Positions 1-12,800 of a stretch of DNA of 64,000 nt are shown here, piece by piece. The stretch covers positions 30,284,479-30,348,478 of the forward strand of contig NC_135147.1 in NCBI RefSeq assembly GCF_051014445.1, read 5' to 3'. The translations under genes were made by a program, and so were the position numbers. The number at the start of each line of letters is the position of its first letter. Positions within the stretch are counted from its first letter, which is position 1. The stretch comes from Colletes latitarsis. Lineage: Eukaryota; Arthropoda; Insecta; Hymenoptera; Colletidae. The notes beneath the pieces were generated by a model that saw nothing but the letters and a program-made list of their open reading frames with translations, ran no database searches and had not been told where the DNA came from.

Positions 1-589
1 AGCTCAGTGACGTAACGAACCATCAAAACCCCGCGGTAGCTATCGACGAACTTTTAATTAAATCGACCAAGAAATGGGGATCGTCGTTGAAACTTCCTAG
101 ATACATTAGAGGTCGAACGATTATTTTCTCTTCCAGAAATTCAAGTTAGAATTTTGCGAAAAATTCGAAACGATTCAATCGAGAAAACTACATTCGACCG
201 TTTAATCTTTGTTTTTAACTGCTTCCATTTTATTTTAGTAGCTCGAACGCAATTACTTGGTCGTGTATTTATTGCACGCGACGAGAAAGGAGAATTAAAA
301 ATATTTAAGCGAATCGAGAAATTCACTTCGATCTCGAGGACCTTGCTACCCTCCGTTGGTACGTTCCTGGTACAGCCACTTACGCGGTAGTAATAACTCT
401 ACGTTGTCGTTTCGAACTTAGTTACTCGGCGAATATCGTCGAAGAAGGTTGTGTAATTTCTGGTCAGCTCGACGAACCGAGTATTTGCAATTCGCAGTCG
501 GCTCGACGAGCATCTAAATTATGGTTTCGAAATATAAAAGCAACGCATCGTATTTTCGACCGTAATTATAACAGTTTCACTCGGTGCTT
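1..589. other. Upstream flank, no gene seen
   Basis: No convincing coding region. The short open frames on both strands overlap each other and have no recognisable domain. The stretch lies upstream of the probable first exon of Su(H) and may hold its promoter, but I see no clear core element. Confidence 0.4.
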
Positions 590-846
590 CGAAACGTAGT
601 ATTTGCATCTTGGATTTAAAGTGCCGCGCGCGGCGAGAGAAGTTCGCGAGGGTTGGCAAGACTGTTCGGAAAATTCGGAAAGTGAACAGGTGTTTTTTGA
701 ATGGATTAGGGAGAATAAGCGACGAGGACGCAAAGGGATTTGCGAATAGTGAAAGATCGACGAACAGTACGATATCTGTGATTAAACGACAATTTAAAAA
801 ATGCATTGGGATTTATGTTTGGATTTTAGCTGTTACAGAAAATGAG
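590..846 (+). other. Su(H): Candidate non-coding 5' exon of Su(H)
   Basis: The segment is richer in GC than its surroundings and ends in a strong donor (GAG then GTGAGTGG, boundary at 846/847). The next good acceptor on this strand is the pyrimidine-rich TTTATTTCAG ending at 2142, just before the Su(H) coding exon. Su(H) itself has no intron in its coding part, so a 5' UTR intron of about 1.3 kb is a natural reading. The transcription start is not determined, so the left edge is arbitrary. Inferred only from splice signals. Confidence 0.35.
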
Positions 847-2142
847 GTGAGTGGTAAGAACGTAACCTGTTTCTGTTCGGTGTAACCTTTTTCCTGCGCC
901 GAAAAGGTAAATAAACGACTGTTACTATTTTAATAATCGTTCGAGGGATAGATTGAATAACTTTTTTATTTCCAAAACATTCTTAGACTATTTATTATGA
1001 TGGAAGATACACAGAGAAGAAGTATAATATTTAATTTCTGTTATCATAATGACTATATAATTTGTTCAAACGTTTCATTTTTAGCAGACAGAATTTTTTT
1101 CCTTTCGTGTTTCGTTATTCTAGCGTTCGTTATAATTAACGTCCGATAGTATGCGTGATAATAACAATCATGTAGACATGAAATTTGTAAAATTTAAATC
1201 GATTTACCGTTTACTTATTAAGCATTTTTGCATTTCAGCAATTGTAGTATACATCCATTCTGCTATATCGATTTTACTTGGAATAAACATATTCGTGCAT
1301 CTATTTTTAGTGCATTTAATTAAGCGTTACTAGCGTACGTATGTAACTGTTGTCAGACAATTGGCATAGCGAGTGTTACCAGGAAATACGAGTTTCTTTT
1401 TTCCGTAAAATATCATGCTCGTACGTGTTTCACTATTACTTTGTAAAGTATATAGAGTTATGCTAGCTTTTTTTTAACAATAATTATCTTGTTTAACGTA
1501 CAACGACAGCTATGATAAAAATGATTCTAAAAATGAAAATTGTTACAAAAGAGCGTACAAAATACTATAAAATTAGCAGACTGTCTGTATGCTTACAAAT
1601 ACATAGACACCGTTGTATAGACACAATGAACAAGGGTGATTTAATTCATGCAGGAAAAATGAGCTCAGCTAGGTTCCCACAGTATATATGCGTGTTTCCT
1701 CTTTCCTGTACTAAGACTAGCAATTCTTGGTAGCTCGTTTAAAGAAAGATACCTTAAGTTAATTACATCTTGTATCGTGAAAAACAAAAATCTTTCTCAC
1801 GCTAAAGCTTTAAGCGAGCAAAGACTCGTATGTTTCTCCATCTATTAAAACGCGTGTAAATAATAACAAGTTACTGTTTGGTATTATACTAGACAACATT
1901 ACGACGTATTCTTGAAATTACACTTGACTTTCTAGAATAAATGGAGGGTTTTGCTTCCATGTTTCTTCTCAATTCGATTTAACAACTTGTCCTTCTGGTA
2001 TAACAATAGCGGCTCTTCTCTTACCTTTTCTTTTTTATGTAACGTTTTTTTTCGTTCATAAATAATTCGTCGATTATGCAACCAGATTCTAGCACAAGGG
2101 AACTCGGCGTATCGTAATTGTCTACAACTGAATTTATTTCAG
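847..2142 (+). other. Probable 5' UTR intron of Su(H)
   Basis: AT-rich sequence between the donor at 847 and the acceptor ending at 2142. The small open frames within (for example 1151-1333 and 1512-1733) show no domain and are treated as chance. Confidence 0.35.
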
Positions 2143-2248
2143 GTAAAGCTGCAGAGGCAATTATGACATGCACGGATGACAAGGATAGTACGCAGCCGAC
2201 CTAGCGATTCTGTGGTACCGTAAAGCGAATAGAAGAAGGAAGTTAAAT

Positions 2249-3769
2249 ATGCCACACCAGTTTGGGTTGCCTACGATGGCGCATGGAATGCAATCACCTC
2301 CTTCCCCAACTTCGGTCATGTCGGTTTATCCTCGGTTTGGATCCGGTGTCTACAGACCCGACCACCAAGATCAAAGGTTGACGCGGGAAGCAATGGAGCG
2401 TTACTTGCGCGACAGAAGCGACATGGTCATCGTGATCCTTCACGCGAAGGTCGCGCAAAAGTCGTACGGTAACGAGAAACGGTTCTTCTGTCCTCCGCCG
2501 TGTATTTATTTGTTCGGCGACGGTTGGAGGATGCGGCAAGAACAGATGCTTCGCGAGGGAGAGAGCGAGCAATCCGCGCAGCTCTGCGCGTTCATCGGGA
2601 TCGGTAACTCGGACCAGGACATGCAACAGCTGGACCTGAACAACGGGAAACAGTATTGCGCGGCAAAGACGTTGTACATATCCGACTCGGACAAACGGAA
2701 ACACTTTATGCTCTCGGTGAAAATGTTTTACGGTAGCGGTCACGATATAGGCGTGTTTCACAGTAAAAGGATCAAAGTGATCTCGAAACCGTCGAAGAAG
2801 AAGCAATCGTTAAAGAACGCCGATCTGTGTATAGCGAGCGGCACGAAGGTGGCGCTGTTCAATCGGTTGCGATCACAGACGGTGAGCACGCGTTACCTTC
2901 ACGTGGAGAACGGAAACTTCCACGCGAGTTCCACGCAATGGGGCGCGTTCACGATACACCTGCTGGACGACAACGAGAGCGAGTCGGAGGAGTTTCAAGT
3001 GCGGGACGGTTACGTGCATTACGGCAGTACGGTGAAATTGGTATGCTCCGTAACGGGAATGGCGTTGCCGCGGTTAGTAATCCGTAAGGTGGACAAACAG
3101 ATGGCCAGTCTGGAGGCTGACGATCCCGTTTCGCAGCTGCACAAATGCGCCTTCTACATGAAGGACACGGATCACATGTACCTCTGTCTGTCCCAAGAAC
3201 GCATAATACAATTCCAGGCCACGCCGTGCCCGAAGGAGGCGAACAAAGAGATGATAAACGACGGTGCTTGCTGGACGATAATCAGCACCGACAAGGCCGA
3301 GTATCAGTTCTTCGAGGGCATGGGGCCGGTCAGGTCGCCGGTCACGCCCGTGCCCCTCGTTCATAGCTTGCACTTGAACGGCGGCGGCGACGTGGCCATG
3401 CTGGAACTGACCGGCGACAATTTCACGCCGAATCTTCAGGTGTGGTTCGGCGACGTGGAGGCCGAGACTATGTACAGATGCCAGGAGAGCATGCTTTGCG
3501 TGGTCCCCGACATATCGCAGTTCAGAGGCGAGTGGCTATGGGTCAGGCAACCGACGCAAGTGCCCGTCTCGTTGGTACGCAACGACGGTATCATTTACGC
3601 GACCGGTTTGACGTTCACCTACACCCCGGAGCCAGGACCCCGACCCCACTGTCCGCCGGCCGACGAGATCATGAGAGCCCCGCGCTCCATGCACAATCAA
3701 GCCAGCATGCCGCCCGCGATCGCCGACGTACCCTGGAACACGCATCAACCGCCCCAGCCGGGTCTCTGA
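2249..3769 (+). CDS. Su(H): Suppressor of Hairless (CSL/RBPJ), Notch pathway transcription factor
   Basis: Nuclear DNA-binding factor that recruits Hairless/Groucho co-repressors when Notch is off, and the Notch intracellular domain plus Mastermind when it is on. The 506-residue protein is collinear with insect and vertebrate CSL: RHR-N domain about residues 40-170 (motif KRFFCPPPCIYLFG, beginning near residue 77), beta-trefoil domain about 175-330 (SKKKQSLKNADLC near its start; STRYLHVENG), and an IPT/TIG-like C-terminal domain about 355-450 (GDNFTPNLQVWFGD). It is shorter than fly Su(H) because the low-complexity N- and C-terminal extensions are missing; the conserved core is complete. The start ATG begins the alignment with CSL and follows an acceptor at 2142. 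The coding part is a single exon. Nothing looks truncated or damaged. Confidence 0.96.
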   Translation: MPHQFGLPTMAHGMQSPPSPTSVMSVYPRFGSGVYRPDHQDQRLTREAMERYLRDRSDMVIVILHAKVAQKSYGNEKRFFCPPPCIYLFGDGWRMRQEQMLREGESEQSAQLCAFIGIGNSDQDMQQLDLNNGKQYCAAKTLYISDSDKRKHFMLSVKMFYGSGHDIGVFHSKRIKVISKPSKKKQSLKNADLCIASGTKVALFNRLRSQTVSTRYLHVENGNFHASSTQWGAFTIHLLDDNESESEEFQVRDGYVHYGSTVKLVCSVTGMALPRLVIRKVDKQMASLEADDPVSQLHKCAFYMKDTDHMYLCLSQERIIQFQATPCPKEANKEMINDGACWTIISTDKAEYQFFEGMGPVRSPVTPVPLVHSLHLNGGGDVAMLELTGDNFTPNLQVWFGDVEAETMYRCQESMLCVVPDISQFRGEWLWVRQPTQVPVSLVRNDGIIYATGLTFTYTPEPGPRPHCPPADEIMRAPRSMHNQASMPPAIADVPWNTHQPPQPGL

Positions 3770-5398
3770 TGTTTTCTAGACAATTACACCGCGTATCACC
3801 AAAGTTTACGGCGCAGCGAGACGAACGCTGTCCGTTGCACGAACGTTGCTCGTCCGCGAAACAACGACGGTAACGAGTTACCGGCCGGCGAGAACGCCGT
3901 CGCTACGAAACGTTTAGACAATACCAAGACCACGTAGCGGATGTCTCGCTACGTTGCCTATCCTCCCGCGGAACATAACCTATTCGAGTCCGGAACCGTG
4001 TACAATGTGCCGTCTATTGTTTCCCCTATGTTCATATACCGCAACCTTACCGTAGGTTCTTAGCTTTAAGTGTTGATACAGATTTACACAGAGAGAAAAT
4101 AATAATTTATAGCACTCTTAGGATTATAAAAGCTTTCTACGAATGTGAATATTTAGCCGATACGCGTGGATCAGGGGGGAAAGAAGAAGAAGAAGAAGAC
4201 GAAAAAGTTTTGCGGCCCGGTCCGTGCAATTGCATATCGATCGCTGAAACTGCTTGTGCATTCGACGTCCATCACCACGTTCGTTCGTTCTCGCTCACGA
4301 CGGAATCCTCTTTGATTTCAATTTTACTGCAATACCGGAAACGTTGCGATAAAAACGGTACTATACTATACATTTATGTCTTGAAAACAACGCCGTTTTA
4401 GGAACAATATTACGTTTATCCCAAAAATGCGTTGTTTTTTTCAGATATCTAGACGTAAAGTTTACAAGTGAACGCTCGGATAGGTTAAAGGCAGCTAATA
4501 TCGAAAAACAGGATTCTATTGAAAGTTTATTAAATATATGTTCCATATTGGCTGCCTTTACCCTACAGATATTCGCTCGGGTATTTTTATTTTTTTTATT
4601 CTCTTGGCGTGCTCTCGACTCGTATTTTCTACATTTATACATTGACACGGCTCTACGAGGCCGGTTTCGCGCGAAATTGGACATTTTATCTTCATTATTT
4701 TTTATACCACATTTCCCTACGTGTTATACTCTTGCGAAAGAGAAATCGTCCTTTCAACATTCTTCAAACTATCAAGAATTTCGATCTTTTAAGAACCACG
4801 CTTTTTCGTTTTTCGCCAGAACGATGAGACACAGTGAACAGTGAACATCCAAACGCCATACGTCTGTATAAGTTTCGCAAAACTGGTTCGCATGGCATAG
4901 AAATAACTTTAGTTTTTAACGTGGGAGAACGCGTAAAGCAAAGTCGTTAGGACGCTACTCGAATTAATTTTCCGTGGTGTTCGGGTATCGTGATTTCACC
5001 TCGACGATTGCTATTTATTATCAGAATTTTCGTATCGCGTATTTCGCTGGTGAAATCTTCGGTTTGCTTCTTCTCTAACGTATCAAAGTATACTGTGCAC
5101 GCTTCTTTTTTTTTTTTTTTTCATTTTTGCTACCTTTAACACTATTTCTACCCAGCGTCGAGAGACACCTTTTTTACAATTGTAACTAGAGGTTACTTTT
5201 CAAGTTTAACCATTTATAAAAATATTTATGTGCATTCGAATGCAAACGACACCTTTTGGTCGAAATAGATACACGATAAAACCAGGGTAGAAATAGTGTT
5301 AAAAAAAACGTACGTACGCATCGGTGCATCATTTTTAACGGCGAGAGACAAGAGGAAAACCGATCCGTATACGTTTTGTTGTCTCCGTATGATTTTGC

Positions 5399-5404
5399 AA
5401 TAAA
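5399..5404 (+). other. Possible polyadenylation signal for Su(H)
   Basis: Canonical AATAAA hexamer on the Su(H) strand, 1.6 kb past the stop. It is the first exact hexamer I noticed there; other variants closer to the stop could be used instead. Confidence 0.25.
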
Positions 5405-6112
5405 TTAGAAAGATTTATAGAGTAAAGTCGTTGTTCCATGACTCGTGTTATCTCCAAGTCCCAAGATTCGAAGCGTTGACTGCCACCAATGTAACAAAAT
5501 AGAAATATTCGGTCCTTTTTATCTTGCAGCGTTCCTAACGACAGGCGGCGTTATAATATAATATTTTATAGAAATTAGTTCCTTCGTTGCGGACGAGTTT
5601 CGAAACACGCAAGTTTCATGTGCTGGTCATCGATGATCGCAGGTGGTAGTCAACGCATCAAAGACATTTTCTAAGGCAATGAGTGCGCGTCGAAGAAACG
5701 CGAATTTATCGTTGTTCAAACGATAGAACGCTTGTAAACGTATCTTATTCGATTACGGGGGAGAGGGCGGGAGGGGGGGGCATTGCACGGGAATAGAAAT
5801 TATACTCTCTAACGATAATAAAGTTTCGCCTTTAAACGGTAAAATTTTGCGAAATCAAGGTGCAATTGCACGAGTGTGCAATAGTATGAAAATGGTTCGT
5901 TTCTTGACTTCTCTCGGCATCATCGAATCGGTACAAGCTTTTTTCTAGATACCATCGAATATAATTATCAACAGCAGGAAGCGAGATAGGATCGCTTTGG
6001 GAATTGTCTTCCCGAAGAGATCCATTGTAAAAGAGGAATGTCGGTATATGTATTCCATGGGAATTTACCCACGATTAAAATTTGCACCGAGTACCTGAAG
6101 AACACGATTATC

Positions 6113-6118
6113 TTTATT
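6113..6118 (-). other. Possible polyadenylation signal for ck
   Basis: AATAAA on the minus strand about 760 nt beyond the ck stop codon at 6878-6880. Confidence 0.25.
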
Positions 6119-6877
6119 CACGGTAATAAATTGCGAATTAATAATAATTACATCCTTACATGTATCATTGGACGGATAATCAATGAATTGATCATTGTAA
6201 TTCGTTACATCGGAAAACAATTTTCAAACGTGTACGTACGCATACGTACATAAATTTCTCAGTGCTCAAGTTTGGAAGAGAATTTTCGTCGACTTGGGAT
6301 TCTTTCGATCGTATATAGTTTTTAATTGCAGAAAATTTTGTCTTTTGTCTCGAAGCGACAGAATACGTTTCAGCGTGAAATTCTTTAATTATATTTCCTA
6401 TATATTAAAATAATATTTTACAAAACTATATGAAAATCTTATTTGTAAATAAATCATATACAATTTTTTCAGCTAATTATTTGTGTACACGTGAATCACG
6501 GTTCCCCTTATCGTCTTGATTATAGTAACAATTAAATTATAAATTATCGGATGAGTATGAAAATGATCACGCGACGATCGCGTTCTCTAGTTAGTAACGT
6601 ATACACACATATATGTATATGTATAAGTTATAAAATTTATAACGCGAACGTTTATGTATAAAATATTACTTGCTACATAGAATTTGTTATTGCGAAGCTA
6701 CTTTAAATGTATCGGAGAATTTCGGAGAACGCGTTGTTGGCGATGCAAAGGATTTGTATAAATTTTTAGTAAGAGTACGAAATTAATTTCCATAGATATA
6801 AATAGTAATAAAAGATAAAGGTTTTTTAATTAAGATTACCGAGCCATCGATGTTTGTTTCGTCGCGATAATTCGCAT

Positions 6878-9800
6878 TTACTTTATCCGTATCGTACGTT
6901 GTTTATTCATATTGGTGAGCATTAACGAAATGTACGACGTTAAAAGGTCGTCCATCTTATATCCGAGCGATGTTTCGCACAATAATTTCGAGCCTCGTAC
7001 TAAATTTCCGATCGTCATGTGGAAGTAAGTGTTTCCCGACGACCAATTTGAGATTCTGGTAAAAGGATGCGTCACTAGTATATCCTGAAACAAATTATTC
7101 GTCAAGCGTTAACGAAAAATTAGTTTATTCGCGAGGTTGCTTACCTTTGTTTGCGGATGTATCAGGCTCACGCCGTGCTTATTAATTGCAATTAACAACA
7201 GTTCCGGATAATTTGGTTCCGTGCTTTGTTTGACTTCGAAAAACGCCGAACCGAACGTCGGCCATCGATAAACGATCTTCAAGAACGTTATCTTTCCATC
7301 TTCCGGGCTCATTCCTATTTAGAGTAATATTTACCGATATATCCAAAAAGGATTCTAATGCTAGGTTATATCGAAACATAATTCGAGCATCTTACCAGCA
7401 TCTTGATTGTATGCTGCGATTATCGATCTTTTCCAATCGTTGGAGCTTTGTACCTTCACTAGATCACCCGGTATGAGTTCTCTTAACATTTGCCTGTAAA
7501 TATTTGTTCCTTAGTTAAAACTATCAAATTACAAAGGTACGAATGCTCCCTTTGATCGTACACATATACATTATTTCACTTACGGAATCGCTTGGAGTTC
7601 TTGCTTGCTCTCGCCAAACCGAACCCTGTACACTAGCGCAGCCAATCTCGATGCTTCTTCTTTAGTGCATTTATGGTATCCTGCCAACGAACAAAGTAAT
7701 AAATAGTTGGCAAGAAAGAATGAAGCGATATAAAATAACTGGTCCATTAAATAGGAAATATCTTTTTACCCCTCAACAACTTGGGAAGCTCTTGATGGAA
7801 ATGGAAAATGAGATCAGCGTTTCTATCTTTGCCGGGAACGGTGTTGGTCCACAACTTTTTCATAAAAAAGACTTGGTACGTAAATTGGGGCGAGACACCT
7901 GCGTGAAACGTTAATCTTATGCAACCGACAACGCAGACGCGATTATGATATTTTAATCGATGGTGATCGAAAACATACCGTCGCGGGACGGTCGAGCTTT
8001 CCTGATCCAATCCGTTAAATGTCGCACAAAGTCGAAGAAAAAGTCGCCTTCCGGGACCGAGATGACTTTGTCGGCGATTTTTACGAACAAACTGAACCCT
8101 TCCGCCGATCGTAAATTTAGTCTCTGCGCGATATTTTGACAAAAGTCTTTCGCTCTCGTGGACGAATCCACTTCGAACGCCTGTTAAAACAATAGAAATT
8201 CTCGTAAATCGTACTCGGAATTAATAGAACGTAGATAGAGTCGCGTTTCGAGTACACACTTCGTCCGTGTCGTCCGGGAAATAGACTTTGTGAAATATTT
8301 GCGTCGTTTTGTGCTGTATAGCTTCCACTTCGACTTGATGCGGCGGGTACTTCCGTTGTCCGTTACGTAAAGTCTTTTGCAGTCTTTGTAAAGAGTCCTG
8401 AGATATGGGATGCCGTCTCGTGCGCAAAAACAACGTTAATTCCTGCAAACGAGCAAACGAGCAAACGAGCAAACGAATAAACACGAGGCGGTTTAAACGA
8501 ACGAGTTTCCGTTATCGTTCTTAATCGACCTAATTACGCGTACCTTTAAGAGACTTTGGCTGCAGGTGAAGAGACCGGTGGCTAACCACATCAATTCCCA
8601 GCCTCGCTCCTCGCTCAATCTATTTCTATTGTCGGTCAGTTGTTTCATTATTTGACAATAGATCTCGTCCCGTAAGATCTCGTTCTTGAGCGGCCCGTCG
8701 AAGATAAGGTCCGTGTACTCGTTTCCGACGCGCGGTCTTTTCGTCGGTAGGTCGCCCATGTATTTCAAGATTGCATTGAACGCGAAACACGCTTCCTCCG
8801 CTAGCTCTTCTTTGGATATTAATTTCTTTAAAAGTGGCTGCTTTATCGGATCTCTGGAGTGATGCCACAATTCGTCGGTGTGCCCGCGTCGCGCCGTCGT
8901 CAAAGTCAACGCTTTCGACATTGTTCTCTTCGGCGGTGTTCTACGACGAAAAGAAACATTAGAATTTTAAGAAAAGAGTCGGACGACGACGGGTACGCGA
9001 CGACGCACATACCGGAAATGATCGATCGCGTATTCTATAAGCGTGTGTGGCTTGTCGCGCGGCTCTACTCCGTTCACTTGTTGCGGGTACAGTTTGCGAC
9101 CGTTTTCCGTTCCTTCGATGCTGAACAAGGACTGTAAAGAAGTTTCGAGCGTAAAGAGAAACGTGAGTGTAATTAATTGTGTCTGATCGACGATCGAGTT
9201 ACCAAAATATCGTTCGGTGGTTTGGTCAGGGAAGGCAAAACGTAAACCGTCTCGGCTGGAAAATCACCCTTTTCGGCGGTTCTATCACACGTGCCGATGC
9301 ACCATCCCGAGTTGAGCACGGTCTCGCCTGTGCTCTCCTCCTCCAACGTAATAAGGTCACCTTTTTGAAAGCACAGAAACGACGAACTCTCGCCCGGCGC
9401 TTTGTAATCTTGCAACGCGATCACGTATTTGCTACGCTTCTTCAGACCCTCTAGAAAGTATACCACCAGGTCGCGGATGTCTTCGGCGTTCGGGCTTTGG
9501 AATGTGAACTCTTCTCCTCGCACCGTCGATAAATTGAACGTCTGCGTGAATATTTTGTTCGTTCTGTAAGTACGAAATAAACCATCGGTCGGAAGATCCA
9601 CCTTTGTACGAAGGCAAATACATTCTATCTCTACTAATGATCCTCTGATCCGATTGCATACTTCTGACTAGATACGGTGGTGATTTCGGGAAAGGACAAT
9701 TCCAGAAGCACTTGTTCCTGATCGTCCACGACGTACACTCCGGTCCAGTTCACAGCTATGATGACGTCGTTCTTGGGCAAATTCGGCCCGGAATTCCTGT

Positions 9801-12800
9801 ACGCTTCGTAGAAGCGAGAAAACAACAAAGGCCACTTGAACTTGGCGTAACCCACTATGTCCTCCTTGACGCGGAGAGCAGGTACCTTTTCCTTCAAATA
9901 GTAACTCTGCAAACAGAAACGTTTCAGAACTTGTATCATAGTAGATTCGGTGCAATTGTTAAAGCTGTACCTTTTTGTATGCTTGTAGCACGAGATGTCC
10001 CCATCTGTCTATCGCTTTGTCGATGCCCGTCAGACAATAATCCGGAATGTAATTGGGCAAAAGGGTGTAGAGTCTGTCGACGTTCATGTCCGCGTGGTAC
10101 TCTATATAGTATTGTTGGGCTGCTATCATCGCCAAGTCTTCCTCCTTGTCGCAGCGATACTCTCCGAACTTTACGCCCCTGACCACCTGCTGGTAGATGA
10201 GATTGGTGGCGACCTGGTCCTCGGTCGGCTCGTGCCACGGCGCGAATATCTCCTTACGGAAGAACAATCTCCACGGCGCGTTACGTTCCTGGGCACCCTG
10301 TTCTTTGGCGTACTGCTCGCACTGGGAGATCGCGTCCATTACGTGGTCCCCGCCGCTGCCCAGCGACGAGACTTTGTCGAACAAAGCTATGTAAAGTGAG
10401 AATCCAAACTGATCGCGCAAAGATATTTTGTCGGACAACTGGTTGCACAGTTCTCTGGCAGTGGTCGCCGAATCGGCGAGCAGAGTCTTGGTGTTCCCGT
10501 CCATGAAGGTGATGGGCAGCATGATCGGCTTTTTCGACTTGGTGGCTTGTAGCTCCAACCAGCTGGGCGGTTGGTTGCGCGTCCCGTTATTGAACGTTCT
10601 TTTCAGCCGATCCTCGCAGTACGGCGCGTACCCAGGAGGACCCTCTCTGATGAACGCGCGCAAATAATTTACAAACTTCTCCGAAGGAGCGAAGCAACCC
10701 ACGCAGAGCGACAGCAAGATCCATCCGCGGGCGTGCGACGACTTGGAGGGATTGTTCGTCAGCTGTTTGCAGATCTGACAGTAGATCTCGTCCCTGAGCT
10801 CGGCCCGCAGTATACCGTGACCGATGATGAAGTGTAGCTTCTCCAGGTTCGACGTGGGCCTCGCCTCTAGCCACGACTGATAGCTGTCCGCCGTGTACTC
10901 GTCCTCCTGCAGCTTCCGCCTGACGTCCTCGCCGAGCTTGTTCTTGCGTTTCAAGGTCAACGAGACCAACTTGTGCCTGATGGACCGCGGCTTCTGTCTG
11001 AGGAACGCCTCCGGGTCCACGCCCATCATCTGAGCCTCCTGGAACTCTTTGCTCCGTATGAAGTTTCGACCTAGCGTCGCCGTCACCTTGGACATCACCG
11101 ACGTGGTGTCCCTGTCCATCGTGTGGAACCTGGGCTCGGGCAGGTCGCCGGTGAAACGAAGTATCGTGATCCACAGAGCCTGAGCCGCCAGCTGGTCGCC
11201 CTGCGTGTGCAGAGGCAGCAGCGGGTGCTTCAACGGCTTCCTCGAGTACTGGTGGGTGATATTGCCCTGGAAATAGGTCGCCGCGAACTTCTGGAACTTA
11301 AACTCGGACAGATCTTCCTCGTCCTCGGAGGCGGTCTGCATGGGACTGATGATCTCCTGTTGGTCCGCCTTCGGGGCAGGTAGATCGTTGAAGACGGACG
11401 TTTCCCTAGCGGGCGTTGGAGCCTCGCTGCTGGAGTCCGGCAAAAAGTCGAACATTGCTTCGACCAGCTTGCTATCGTCCACAGGCTCGTCCTGCTTCTT
11501 GGCTGCATCGTTAATCAAATTCTTCTTGATCTCCATTCTGCGTCGATCCTCCAGTTCCATTTCTATCTCCTTTCTCTCCAATTCTTGCATCCGTTCCCTG
11601 TAGTTCTGCTCGGCGATCTCCTTCGCCCTCTTGTTCCCTTGATCCTTCAGTTCCCTCTCCTCCTTCTTCCTGAGCCTCAGAGCCTCGACGTGCAGCCGAT
11701 ACTCGTACTTGATCTTCTTGTACCGTCTCTGTGCGATCAATCGTCGAACGTGAGCCTGTATCTTGACGATGGCCCACAGCTTCTTCTGGAACATCTTGCG
11801 CACCAAGTAGCCCCTGGCGCGCGCCTGCAGCGCGACGATGTGACCCCTGAGGTGTCGAAATCTGTGCGACAGCACGCGCGACCTGATCAAAGCCTGCAAC
11901 CGCATGTAACCGATACGCATGCGTTTGTATCGTTGTCGCTGTGCGTAGCCTCTCCAATACTTCTGGACTACCGTCGCCGCCGCTCTCATGCGGAGGAACC
12001 TTCTTCTGTAGACCCAGCCTCGTATGTTGCGTTGGAGTATCAGAATCTTTCGCGTGAGCACGCGGTCCCGTTCCTGCTCGAGGAACAGATCGTGGGCGTC
12101 CTTGAGGAAGACCTTCGTGTGACCCAGCTGATAGTCGGACCTACCCAGGACGATGTGACAAATTTTCGAGGTGGCCGCGCGACAATCGACCTTGTGCGAC
12201 GGAGGTATGCCCGAGATCAAGAATCTATAACGCTCGACGAACTCTGGAAACGAATGTCTGATCGGGTAACCGGCTCTGCGTATTCGAATCGTCTCCATCA
12301 TGCCCGAGTATCGTAGCTGTCGACAACAGAGGCCACGGTCGAACATCATCGGCTTCTTATACTCGTTTGGCTTGATGCATCTGATGAAGAAGGGCTGACA
12401 GCTGCACAAGGTTCTCATGAGACAGTCCAACGACTTTTTGAACTGCGTGGACAGCGTGGGCGCGCGTTTCCTCGTCTCCGAGCCCATCCCTATGTCCTCG
12501 GCGAAACAAGCCTGAAGAAACTTGTTGGACGATATGTGGATCAGCTGCAGCAAGTCGGCGCTGAAAGTGTCACGGTTCTTCTCGAGGAAGCTTCTGGTGT
12601 CGTAGAACACTACGCCGGCAAAGTGATTCAATCCGAACGACGTGTTGATGTCCGACTTTGGTTTCAGGTAGTTTCGATGGCTCCCGTGGGTCTTGTGTAT
12701 CTTGGCCAGCATCGTTTGATCGGTTCCCTTGGGAAATTTGGACTCCTCGTCGATCAACGCCATGATGTTCAGTTGCTTGATAGCTATCAAATCTAACGCG

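Larger units (their letters stand above)
3770..6877. other. Convergent 3' region between Su(H) and ck
   Basis: No coding exon supported. Su(H) on the + strand and ck on the - strand run toward each other, so the stretch should hold both 3' UTRs. It contains an (AGA)n run near 4185-4200 and a T-run near 5105-5125. A short stem (two TTAAAGGCAGC-like arms near 4484 and 4548) explains overlapping open frames there. Open frames at 4361-4844 and 6038-6253 have no domain. Confidence 0.5.

Noticed and set aside
2294..2806. 170-codon open frame antisense to Su(H)
   Set aside because: Shadow of the Su(H) coding frame; no domain and the + strand protein is unmistakable.
10587..11174. 195-codon minus-strand frame overlapping the ck tail
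   Set aside because: Out-of-frame shadow of the MyTH4 region, Gln/Arg-rich without a domain.
11585..12316. 243-codon + strand open frame inside the long ck exon
   Set aside because: Antisense shadow of the myosin motor and IQ region, caused by codon bias.
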